Notes under the pieces: model-generated
The model's input: the letters and a program-made list of their open reading frames with translations, nothing else
Database searches by the model: none
Told to the model about the DNA's origin: nothing
Made by a program: the position numbers and the translations under genes
Assembly (NCBI GenBank): GCA_910577325.1
Contig: CAJTMR010000001.1
Span: 49,531-113,530 of the forward strand
Source of the DNA: an uncultured Parabacteroides sp.
GTDB taxonomy: Bacteria > Bacteroidota > Bacteroidia > Bacteroidales > Tannerellaceae
Direction: 5' to 3'
Length of the DNA: 64,000 bases
Shown: in pieces, positions 1-8,526 of the stretch
Position numbering within the stretch: position 1 is the stretch's first letter
Layout: each line of letters begins with the position of its first letter

Positions 1-2876
1 CCATTACTGATGTTGAAGGCCTCTTCAACATCAGTATAGCACCAGGTGCTATACTTTCGATTTCCTACATCGGATACAAGCCGGCCGAAATAAAAGTCGG
101 TTCACAAAACTCCTACAACATCACCCTCGAAGAAGATTCGGAGACATTGGATGAAGTCGTCGTGATCGGCTACGGTACGGCACGCAAGATCGACCTGACA
201 GGATCGACCTCTTCTTTGGGAGGCGACAAACTTCGGATGAAGAGTACACCGCAGCTTTCCAGTCAATTACAAGGACAGATGGCCGGCGTACAGATCACAC
301 GTTCCAGCGGTGACCCGTCAGCCGGAGCTACTATCCGCGTACGTGGTGTCACGACCATGTCGACTAATGACCCATTGGTGATCGTGGATGGAGTGCCAGG
401 CACTCTTACGGATATTGCTCCTGAAGACGTAAAAGACATTCAGGTTTTGAAAGACGCAGCTTCGGCCGCCATTTACGGTTCACGCGCAGCGGCAGGTGTC
501 ATATTGGTCACAACCAAACGTGCCAAAAACAAGGAATTCCATCTTTCATATAATGGAGAATACGGTATCAACACACCGACCGCAAAACCGAAATTCGCTA
601 ATGCCGTACAATGGATGAGTGGTCTCAACGAATTAGCGTTCAACGATGGTGCATCCTCTCTCCACTCGCTTTATTCGGAAGATGTAATCAACAATTACGC
701 GCAACTGCGAGCCGAAGATCCGGACCGCTATGCAGATACCGATTTTATGGACTTGGGATTGAAAAACAGCACACATCACCAAAGACACTCTCTCTCGCTC
801 AGCGGAGGTACGGAAAAACTGAAAACAAACTTCAGTCTCAACTATTACAACTCGGAGGCGCTTATCAAAACAAAAGACTACGAGCGTTTCAATATCCGCA
901 CGAACAATGACTATCAGATCAATAATTGGATACATGCTAATGTTGACTTGAATTTACTCTATTCCAATGCAAACGAACCCCACGGATCGATCTTTACCTT
1001 GATGGAACGTGCGCCGATTTACAATGCTTACTGGTCCGACGGACGTTTTGCCGATGGCAAAGATGGTGACAACCCCATTGCCGAGCATCAATTAGGCGGT
1101 TCCATGAAAAAACAGAACTACAGTGTGGGCGGTAAACTACAATTAGATCTCACACCCGTAGAAGGATTAACGTTAACTGCCATCGTAGCACCGAAATATT
1201 CTTTTTACAAAGGGAAAGACCACCACAAAAGATATGAAGTCTACCGGATCACCGGTGACCCGATTCCCGGAGTCGGCTATGCCTCGACCAGCCTCAGCGA
1301 AAGCCGCAACGACAACCATAGCCTGACAAAACAGTTCTATGCCAACTACAAGCTGCAACTGAAACGTCATTCTATCGGATTAATGGCCGGTTATGAAGAT
1401 TATTCTTACAAATGGGAAGAAGAAGGCGCTTCACGAACCAATTTCAACTTGGTTAATTATCCTTACTTGAATTTAGGGCCTGAGGATTACCAATATAATA
1501 GTGGAAAAGCCGGACATAATGCTTACCGTTCGTTCTTCGGCCGTATCATGTATTCATGGGCAGACCGCTATATACTGCAAGCCAATATCCGCTCGGATGG
1601 CTCTTCACGTTTTGCCGATGGCCACCGCTGGGGGACATTCCCGTCCGTTAGTGCAGGCTGGGTTATTTCCGAAGAACCCTGGTTCAACAAGAGCGTTGTA
1701 GATTATTTAAAGCTACGAGGTTCGATCGGACAATTGGGTAACGAACGTTTAGGTAAGGAATTTCCCTATCAGGCAATTCTCAGTTTCGGAACAGGCTTCA
1801 TTCCAAATGCAACTACAGGTGTAGCAGATGTCGTGCAAACAGCCTATCAGACAGACTATGCTTTCAACAACCTGACATGGGAGACGACAACCACCTATGG
1901 TTTCGGAGCTGACATCACCTTGCTAAATAACAGACTTCGCGCATCAGCCGATTATTACTACAAAAAGACGACAGATATGTTAATGGAAGTCGGATTCCCC
2001 TCTTATTTTGGTTATAACGCACCGCAAAACAACGCAGCCGATATGAACACGAGAGGTTGGGATCTTGAACTTTCCTGGAGCGATCAAATTAACGATTTCC
2101 GCTACGGTGTAAGTTTCAACTTGTCCGATTATCGCTCTAAAATGGGATACATGGCAAACCGACAGAAAATCGACGACAACAAGATCACCGAAGAAGGGTC
2201 TTATTTCAATGAATGGTACGGATACAAAAGTATGGGGATCATCTTGAACGATGCCGCCATGCTGGATGAAAACGGCAATAAAATCCCGGTCCTGACTAAC
2301 AACGATAAAGCCGGTAACATACGCTACCAAGATATAGACGGAGACGGCAAAATCACTGCATCCGCCGATCGTGTACGCTTGGGCAATTCCCTACCGGAAA
2401 TGCAATATGGCGGATCTCTATGGGCTGAATGGAAAGGCATAGATTTCAACTTATCATTTCAAGGGATCGGACATCAATTAGCCTATTGGAACTGGCCCGG
2501 TACACCATTCAATTATCAAGCATATGCTTGTCCGGTAAATCTGATCGAAAGCCATTGGAGCCCGACAGCGACGGATGCAGAAAATGCCAAGGCAAAATAT
2601 CCGAAGCTGACAACCAATAGTGCCAATATTTATGCAAAAAGCGATTTCTACATTTTCAACGGAGCTTATATGCGTATCAAAAACATCACATTCGGTTATA
2701 CGCTCCCATCTGAATTGACGAAGAAGTTCTTTGTCAACAAGCTGAGGGTCTATTTCAGTGCAAATGACCTGCCTGCTTTTTCGAAATATCCCGAAGGATT
2801 CGATCCCGAATGGGGCGACCGCGCAAAAGACCTGATTATGTCTTCTTACATTTTTGGCTTGAATGTTTCATTTTAA
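1..2876 (+). CDS. SusC-like TonB-dependent outer-membrane transporter, 5' end outside the window
   Basis: Outer-membrane porin of a SusC/SusD glycan-import pair; it imports oligosaccharides using TonB energy. The reading frame is open from base 3, so the gene starts upstream. The first visible residues are the end of a carboxypeptidase-regulatory-like domain (SISYIGYKPAEIKVG), followed by the family's plug signature DEVVVIGYGT, the plug motif VRGVTTMSTNDPLVIVDGVP, and a long beta-barrel ending in aromatic F (GLNVSF). The methionine at 147 lies inside the DEVVV motif region and is not the start. The susD gene follows after 15 bases, so the two are co-transcribed. The substrate cannot be read from sequence. 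The adjacent secreted FAD enzyme is the only possible clue. Family assignment is very secure. Confidence 0.95.
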   Translation, partial: ITDVEGLFNISIAPGAILSISYIGYKPAEIKVGSQNSYNITLEEDSETLDEVVVIGYGTARKIDLTGSTSSLGGDKLRMKSTPQLSSQLQGQMAGVQITRSSGDPSAGATIRVRGVTTMSTNDPLVIVDGVPGTLTDIAPEDVKDIQVLKDAASAAIYGSRAAAGVILVTTKRAKNKEFHLSYNGEYGINTPTAKPKFANAVQWMSGLNELAFNDGASSLHSLYSEDVINNYAQLRAEDPDRYADTDFMDLGLKNSTHHQRHSLSLSGGTEKLKTNFSLNYYNSEALIKTKDYERFNIRTNNDYQINNWIHANVDLNLLYSNANEPHGSIFTLMERAPIYNAYWSDGRFADGKDGDNPIAEHQLGGSMKKQNYSVGGKLQLDLTPVEGLTLTAIVAPKYSFYKGKDHHKRYEVYRITGDPIPGVGYASTSLSESRNDNHSLTKQFYANYKLQLKRHSIGLMAGYEDYSYKWEEEGASRTNFNLVNYPYLNLGPEDYQYNSGKAGHNAYRSFFGRIMYSWADRYILQANIRSDGSSRFADGHRWGTFPSVSAGWVISEEPWFNKSVVDYLKLRGSIGQLGNERLGKEFPYQAILSFGTGFIPNATTGVADVVQTAYQTDYAFNNLTWETTTTYGFGADITLLNNRLRASADYYYKKTTDMLMEVGFPSYFGYNAPQNNAADMNTRGWDLELSWSDQINDFRYGVSFNLSDYRSKMGYMANRQKIDDNKITEEGSYFNEWYGYKSMGIILNDAAMLDENGNKIPVLTNNDKAGNIRYQDIDGDGKITASADRVRLGNSLPEMQYGGSLWAEWKGIDFNLSFQGIGHQLAYWNWPGTPFNYQAYACPVNLIESHWSPTATDAENAKAKYPKLTTNSANIYAKSDFYIFNGAYMRIKNITFGYTLPSELTKKFFVNKLRVYFSANDLPAFSKYPEGFDPEWGDRAKDLIMSSYIFGLNVSF

Positions 2877-2891
2877 TTAAAGAATCCTGTT

Positions 2892-4730
2892 ATGAACAAC
2901 ATAAACAAATATCTATTGACCGGAATAGTCGCACTCGGCATGACAGCCTGTGCGAACCTCGACCTAAATCCGCTTTCTGAAGGATCGAGTGAAAATTGGT
3001 ATCACGATGAAACCGAAATAGAAATGGCCCTCAACGATTTGTGGAGACCGGACTTCTTCCCGATCGATGCCATCTATTGGGATGATGATTTGCTGAACCG
3101 AAATGGTTCCAACGAAGTTACGCTTGGAACAGTCACTTCTCAATGGGGAACCTCCTCCACACGTTGGAGCTCCTTATACAAGTCCATCGCCCGTGCAACA
3201 AAAGTAATCCAAGCATTGGACAATGGTTCTGCGACCGGAATCAGCGAAAGCAAAGTAAATCAATACAAGGGAGAAGCCCTCTTCATGTTGGGATTTGCCT
3301 ATTGTGAACTGACCGCCTATTACGGAGATTGCGTGTTGAATAAAGGTATGACTTTGGATGAAGCTTACGTGGCAACCCGCTCACCCAAAAGCGAAGTGCT
3401 TGCCTATGCTTTCGAGTGTTTGGATAAAGCAGCCGAATTCCTGCCCGACTCCTACAAGGGTCAGCAACGGCCGACCAAAGGAGCTGCCCTCGGTTTCAAA
3501 GCCCGTTTTGCCCTCTTCCACGAAGACTGGCAAACAGCCGTCGATGCCGCACAAAAATGTATGGATCTCGGAGTCTACAAACTGCATGACAATTATCGGG
3601 AAATGTTCCAAGCTTCCAGTTCTCCCGAATTCATGTTTTATTTCAAAGGCGACCTGACATTAAAGAAAGGATATGGTTTCATGGAAAACGTACGTGACTT
3701 TGTCATACGCAAAATCGGCGGTCACTGCAATCAAAGCCCGTCATTGGAACTGCTCTGTTCTTACACCTGCACAGACGGCTTGCCTATCGACAAGTCACCG
3801 CTCTATAATCCGAAAGATCCGTTTGCCAACCGCGACCCGCGCCTGGCGATGACGATCCAACCTTTCAAAACCAAATACTCTGCCGATTATGCAGAATATG
3901 AACAATCTAAAAAAGACGGGACATTTCCTGAAAAATATCCGGACTATATCACATTAGGCTATGAATTCAATCCCAGTCCTTATGCAAATACAGTTTACGA
4001 AGTCTCTACCGGTAAGATGGTAGTCAACACCGACTCCAAAGCATCGAATCAACATTCAGCTTATAACGGATTGATTTTACGTAAATTCGTAAAGGATGAC
4101 TGGAAAGATTTCAACAATTACAATCTGAAAGCAGACAACAGCTATCCATACCTGCGTTATGCCGAGGTATTGATGACGTATGTGGAAGCGAAAAACGAAC
4201 TGGGACAATGTACACAAGAGGATTTGGACAAAACGATCAATCTGATCCGGGAACGTGCCTATCATGAAACCGGTATCGCTTATCCCCATGTAGAAGTGCA
4301 ATCGCAGGAGGCTCTGCGTAAAATCATCCGCATGGACCGCCGTTCGGAATTTGCATTCGAGGGAATACGCTACCGCGACCTGTTGCGTTGGCGCATTGCT
4401 GAAAAGTCACATAACAAGTCCATGTATTACTTAAATCGTGCCTGGTCTAATTCCGCCAATTGGAACGGTCTGACCGGCAGTGAATCGAATATCGAATTGT
4501 CTCAAGACTTCATTACTTTGTTAAAAAACTGGGACGAAGGCAACTATCCCATCGGTGGCATACCGACAATTGACGAAAACGGATTACCGGATTTATCGCC
4601 TATGGAAACTGCCGGATATATCACTACCTTCTACAAAATGTCTTTTGACCCCAAGAAAAATTATTTGTGGCCCATTCCTGCCAACGATATCTTGGTCAAC
4701 GACAATCTGATGCAAAACGACGGGTATTAA
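2892..4730 (+). CDS. SusD/RagB-family surface glycan-binding lipoprotein
   Basis: Lipoprotein lid of the SusC transporter encoded just upstream; it captures oligosaccharides at the cell surface. The N-terminus has a lipoprotein signal with lipobox MTACAN (Cys about residue 20). The body has the helical TPR-like SusD organisation, and the C-terminal third carries the usual RagB signature: LRYAEVLMTYVEAKNELG, then IRMDRRSEFAFEGIRYRDLL, and ends with NYLWPIPANDI. At 612 residues it is of ordinary length. It is 15 bases from susC on the same strand, which is the standard arrangement. A long hairpin follows the stop codon, so the pair probably forms its own transcript end here. The ligand is unknown. 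Confidence 0.95.
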   Translation: MNNINKYLLTGIVALGMTACANLDLNPLSEGSSENWYHDETEIEMALNDLWRPDFFPIDAIYWDDDLLNRNGSNEVTLGTVTSQWGTSSTRWSSLYKSIARATKVIQALDNGSATGISESKVNQYKGEALFMLGFAYCELTAYYGDCVLNKGMTLDEAYVATRSPKSEVLAYAFECLDKAAEFLPDSYKGQQRPTKGAALGFKARFALFHEDWQTAVDAAQKCMDLGVYKLHDNYREMFQASSSPEFMFYFKGDLTLKKGYGFMENVRDFVIRKIGGHCNQSPSLELLCSYTCTDGLPIDKSPLYNPKDPFANRDPRLAMTIQPFKTKYSADYAEYEQSKKDGTFPEKYPDYITLGYEFNPSPYANTVYEVSTGKMVVNTDSKASNQHSAYNGLILRKFVKDDWKDFNNYNLKADNSYPYLRYAEVLMTYVEAKNELGQCTQEDLDKTINLIRERAYHETGIAYPHVEVQSQEALRKIIRMDRRSEFAFEGIRYRDLLRWRIAEKSHNKSMYYLNRAWSNSANWNGLTGSESNIELSQDFITLLKNWDEGNYPIGGIPTIDENGLPDLSPMETAGYITTFYKMSFDPKKNYLWPIPANDILVNDNLMQNDGY

Positions 4731-4741
4731 TCTTCAGCAAA

Positions 4742-4793
4742 CGAGACCTCGATTATGAGTTTTCAACATTGAAATCATATTTTCGAGGTCTCG
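4742..4793. terminator. Long imperfect hairpin after susD
   Basis: The two 11-base arms cgagacctcga (4742-4752) and tcgaggtctcg (4783-4793) are perfectly complementary. Inside them two further 5-base stems pair (4754-4758 with 4775-4779, and 4761-4765 with 4770-4774), leaving a 4-base loop. This gives 21 paired bases with small internal loops. There is no clear T-run after it, so it may be a terminator, a transcript-stabilising 3' structure, or a protein-binding dyad between susD and the FAD enzyme gene. Confidence 0.6.
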
Positions 4794-4866
4794 ATTAACA
4801 AAATCCCTAAAAATAAAATTCTTATCTTTATGGCTTCCATAAAGACCAGTATAAAAAGAGAATACC

Positions 4867-7800
4867 ATGATTACACGACGTGATTTTTTAAAAGTAACGG
4901 CGGCAGGAGGCGCATTAGCCTCTTTAGGTAGCGTGACGGAAGCAAAAGCGACCATGAAGTCAGCCATTCCAAATGAAGGGTTCTGTCATGAAGGACCGCG
5001 TAAGATTCCGGTGATTGCAGAAGTAGACCTTGTGGTCGCGGGCGGAAGTTCCCGTGCCATTGCCGCTGCCGTTGCCGCAGCAAAAACGGGCAGTCGTGTT
5101 TACCTGATCGGCTACATGCCTTATCTGGGTGAAGACATCTGCGGTTCGCATCTCTACGAACGGAAGGCAGAGGAAAAACCGCAAACAGCCCTTGCACGCA
5201 AACTCTTTCCGGGAAAGAGTTTCCCGACGCCGCTTCATATAAAGAAAACACTGGAAGACGAGCTGATCGACAACAACGTACAGTTCCTTTACAGCAGCTA
5301 CGTGACGAATGTGCTGACGGACCCGTCCGGTAAACCTGCGGGAGTCGTGATTGCAAACCGTTCGGGCAGACAGGCTATCCGTTGCAAAGCGATTATCGAT
5401 GCGACGCACAATGCTTCCGTTGCCGGGCTATCAGGAGCAAAACGTAAACCTTTTACCGCAAGTACGCAGGAATTCTGCTACACCGTAGTAGGAAATACCC
5501 CGAAAGAAGCACCGGAAATTATCCAGGCCGAAGAATTATCCCAGCCCATCAAGGTTGGCGAAAAAAGCTATCCGGTCACCCGCTATACATTCCGTTTACC
5601 GCTCAAAGACGACTCGTATGCGTCACTGGCCGAGGTCGAACAGATCATCCGTAACCGGACATGGGATATAGAGCAGGTCGATAGCTCGGATCTACTCTGG
5701 TATATTCCGGAACAAACGATTGACAGCGAGAAAGCATATAACGGGAATCCGGTTTCCCTGCGCAAGTTGCCGATGCAAGCGTTCAAATCAAAGAATGTGG
5801 CGAACTTATGGGTACTCAGCCCCTGTGCCGAAATACCAAGAGAATTGGCAACCAAAGTAATGCGTCCCATTCCGGCCTTATTCATAGGAGAGATGATGGG
5901 AGAAACCGTTGCCGGACAGATAAAGGATATACCCGCCCCGGTTCAGGCCACTATCCGCCAACCTGAAGTAAATGCTTCGAACTACGGACAAACAGGTGAA
6001 CTGCTCTCCCCGCCCCGTCCGTCCCAGCAAAAAGGCTTCGTAGATTCTCCCGCAGGTGCTCTTCCGGTTTTAGGAAGTTATGACGTCGTTGTGATGGGAG
6101 GCGGGACAGCCGGCGCTTCCGCCGGCATATCGGCAGCCAAACAGGGAGCCAATACATTAGTGCTGGAATACCTGCACGGACTTGGCGGGTTGAGTACGTT
6201 AGGAATGATCGGCGTCTACTGGGACGGCTTCCGGGGCGGATATACGGCCCACATTGACAAAAACGTCCTGGCAATGGCGCCTAAAGACCATCCGAGACAA
6301 CCCAAAGGAGAAGGACGTTTCCCCGCCGACTGGAAAATGGAATGGCATCGCAAAGAACTGTTACAGGCAGGAGGCAAACTCTGGTTCGGCGTGATGGGAT
6401 GCGGAGCTTTGACAGAAGGGAACCAAGTAAAAGGAGTCGTAGTCGCCACCCCTTTCGGGCGAGGCGTCATCCTATCCAAAGTTCTGATAGACAGCACCGG
6501 AAGCGCAGATATAGCCATTGCTGCCGGAGCGGCATTCGATTATACAGGTAAAAAAACAATCGCCGTACAAGGCGCAGGAACCGGCAAATGGGCGCCGGGC
6601 GACTATTACAACAATAACGACTGGCTGTTCGTAGACGACACGGATATCCTGGATGTCTCACGCGCTTTTGTCCAAGCCAAAACAAAACTGCAAGGACAAT
6701 ACGACCTGGTTAAAATCCCCCAGACACGCGAACGCCGGCGGATCATAGGCGACTACATCATCTCGGTCTATGACGTGATAAACCACCGCCGCTATCCCGA
6801 CACGATTTCTTATCACAAAAGTTCGTTCGATACACACGGCATGATCATCGACCCGTTCTTTATCCTGAATCCGCCGGAAAAGCGGCACAAGATCTATGAT
6901 GCGGATGTCCCGTTGCGCTGCCTGTTACCGAAAGGATTGGAAGGCATCCTGACAACCGGCTTAGGGGCAAGCGCACACCGGGATGCTATGCCGGTGATCC
7001 GTATGCAACCCTGTCTGCAAAACCAGGGATATGCAGTCGGTTATCTTTCCGCCTTGTGTGTCAAGGAAAACAAATCTCCCCGAAAGATAGACATCAAGAA
7101 GGTACAGCGTCACCTGGTCAAGATCGGCAACCTACCGGAACGAGTGTTGACAGACAAGGAGTTCAAGGGATTCAGCAATTCCGAGATGAAAAAGGCACTC
7201 GCCAGCGTGACAGACAACTACAAAGGGCTCGAAATATTGTTGACCGACCCCGAACGTTGCATACAGCTCACCGGCAAACAAATCGCCAGAGCCACTATGC
7301 CGGAAGAGAGAGTGATCCTCGCCAGCATCCTGTGTATTTTAGGCCACGGAAAAACGGCGCCGATACTGGCAGAAGCCATCCGGCAATACAAGGATTGGGA
7401 CGAAGGCTGGCACTATACCGGTATGGGGCAGTTCGGCATGTGCCTCAGCCGCTTGGATGCTCTGATCACCGCATTAGGGAATGCTCGCGACACTTCTACC
7501 CTTCCCGCCGTACTGGAAAAAGCAAAGAAGTTGGAGCCGGAAGACTATCTCTCCCACTTCCGTGCCATCGCTATGGCCACCGAAGCAATCGGCAGCCGCG
7601 AAGCTGTTCCCGTACTGCTGGCCATGCTGACGACACCGGGGGTACGGGGCCATTCGATTCCTTCGTATGCCGAAGCCCGCAGCCGTGCCGTTCCCGACCT
7701 CAACGATACGTCCACCCGTAACCTCGCATTGAAGGAATTGCATCTGGCAAGAGCCCTTTACCTATGCGGCGACCAGAACGGTATCGGGGAAGAGGTGCTC

Positions 7801-7905
7801 CGACGGTATGCCGACGGTCTGCAAGGCCACTATGCACGTTATGCACAAGAAATATTAAACAGTAAATGTAGCGACGGACAGACATCAAAGCCGGGAATAA
7901 AATAA
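4867..7905 (+). CDS. Tat-signal FAD-dependent oxidoreductase with two tandem FAD_oxidored-type modules
   Basis: Large (1012 residues) exported flavoprotein. The N-terminus TRRDFLKVTAAGGALASLG is a textbook twin-arginine signal, which implies export already folded with its cofactor. Two FAD_oxidored (PF12831-like) modules follow. The first begins at about residue 52 with a weakened dinucleotide loop (VAGGSSRAIAAA). The second begins at about 405 with an intact one (VMGGGTAGASAGISAAKQG), then LGGLSTLGMIG as in the family. The last 250 residues are helical and HEAT-like (repeated VILASILCILGHGKTAPIL style segments). Family members are common beside SusC/D loci, but few have known substrates. It lies 136 bases after susD. 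The hairpin between suggests separate or attenuated expression. The substrate is unknown, and the first module may have lost FAD binding. Confidence 0.85.
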   Translation: MITRRDFLKVTAAGGALASLGSVTEAKATMKSAIPNEGFCHEGPRKIPVIAEVDLVVAGGSSRAIAAAVAAAKTGSRVYLIGYMPYLGEDICGSHLYERKAEEKPQTALARKLFPGKSFPTPLHIKKTLEDELIDNNVQFLYSSYVTNVLTDPSGKPAGVVIANRSGRQAIRCKAIIDATHNASVAGLSGAKRKPFTASTQEFCYTVVGNTPKEAPEIIQAEELSQPIKVGEKSYPVTRYTFRLPLKDDSYASLAEVEQIIRNRTWDIEQVDSSDLLWYIPEQTIDSEKAYNGNPVSLRKLPMQAFKSKNVANLWVLSPCAEIPRELATKVMRPIPALFIGEMMGETVAGQIKDIPAPVQATIRQPEVNASNYGQTGELLSPPRPSQQKGFVDSPAGALPVLGSYDVVVMGGGTAGASAGISAAKQGANTLVLEYLHGLGGLSTLGMIGVYWDGFRGGYTAHIDKNVLAMAPKDHPRQPKGEGRFPADWKMEWHRKELLQAGGKLWFGVMGCGALTEGNQVKGVVVATPFGRGVILSKVLIDSTGSADIAIAAGAAFDYTGKKTIAVQGAGTGKWAPGDYYNNNDWLFVDDTDILDVSRAFVQAKTKLQGQYDLVKIPQTRERRRIIGDYIISVYDVINHRRYPDTISYHKSSFDTHGMIIDPFFILNPPEKRHKIYDADVPLRCLLPKGLEGILTTGLGASAHRDAMPVIRMQPCLQNQGYAVGYLSALCVKENKSPRKIDIKKVQRHLVKIGNLPERVLTDKEFKGFSNSEMKKALASVTDNYKGLEILLTDPERCIQLTGKQIARATMPEERVILASILCILGHGKTAPILAEAIRQYKDWDEGWHYTGMGQFGMCLSRLDALITALGNARDTSTLPAVLEKAKKLEPEDYLSHFRAIAMATEAIGSREAVPVLLAMLTTPGVRGHSIPSYAEARSRAVPDLNDTSTRNLALKELHLARALYLCGDQNGIGEEVLRRYADGLQGHYARYAQEILNSKCSDGQTSKPGIK

Positions 7906-7912
7906 TCTAAAA

Positions 7913-7978
7913 GGAAGTGTGTCAAAAGCCATCTAATCTTTCCTTGACAGGGAGATAGACAGGTTTTGGCACACTTTC
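7913..7978. terminator. Bidirectional terminator-like hairpin
   Basis: The segment agtgtgtcaaaa (from 7916) pairs with ttttggcacact (to 7975), giving about 12 pairs including one G:U, with a loop of about 35 bases. It lies between the convergent FAD-oxidoreductase and small exported protein genes, with T-rich sequence on both outer sides. Confidence 0.6.
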
Positions 7979-8006
7979 TTCAAATATAATCATCCAATAT
8001 TATTTC

Positions 8007-8333
8007 TTACCCAATCACTTCTCCCCGACCGTTCATCAACACAAACTCCTCACTTCGATCCGGATTACAAATCTCGATCTTATAAATTTCACTTCCGGGA
8101 TTCCCCGTCATATAAGCTCCTTCAAAAGTACAACCCTCATAAGAGGAGGAGGTTCCCATTGTCCGTAATACGGCATGCGGAAGATCTTGCATATCTATTT
8201 TCCTGAATCCGTCAGGAGTAACTTGTTCGAAAGATGAGTACACTGCGGCCTGTCTACACTTCACATCCTGGGATGCAAATACCACCACACATGCAACAAC
8301 TGTAACGACTAATGCTAAAACAATCTTTTTCAT
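8007..8333 (-). CDS. Small exported protein of unknown function
   Basis: Predicted 108-residue secreted protein. The start was taken at MKKIVLALVVTVVACVVVFA, a clear Sec signal peptide. The 18 extra upstream codons are basic, not signal-like, and are more likely leader. The mature part (SQDVKCRQAAVYSSFEQV...) is mixed alpha/beta and ends in IYKIEICNPDRSEEFVLMNG. This ending resembles the PepSY-like/BLIP-like small periplasmic proteins of Bacteroides, but I cannot assign it firmly. It has two Cys in the mature part that could pair. It stands alone, convergent with the FAD enzyme. Function unknown. Confidence 0.7.
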   Translation of the reverse strand: MKKIVLALVVTVVACVVVFASQDVKCRQAAVYSSFEQVTPDGFRKIDMQDLPHAVLRTMGTSSSYEGCTFEGAYMTGNPGSEIYKIEICNPDRSEEFVLMNGRGEVIG

Positions 8334-8464
8334 AACCTTAAATCTTAAAAACCTAAATCTAACAATCTTCTTATAACCTAAATTCATTACATCAACATAA
8401 GTACAAACGCCATGCCAAACCGATAAAAGCGCTTATAAAGCGGGAAACCACTCCATAAAATAAA

Positions 8465-8495
8465 CGGGACGTGTAGAAAAAATCCACACGTCCCG
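8465..8495 (-). terminator. Rho-independent terminator of the GH20 gene
   Basis: Perfect 10-base stem, cgggacgtgt with acacgtcccg, around an A/T-rich loop. It lies 32 bases past the GH20 stop codon and is followed on the minus strand by TTTATTTTA. Confidence 0.8.
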
Positions 8496-8526
8496 TCCAT
8501 AATTCCACAATTGGCGCCTGTCAAGC

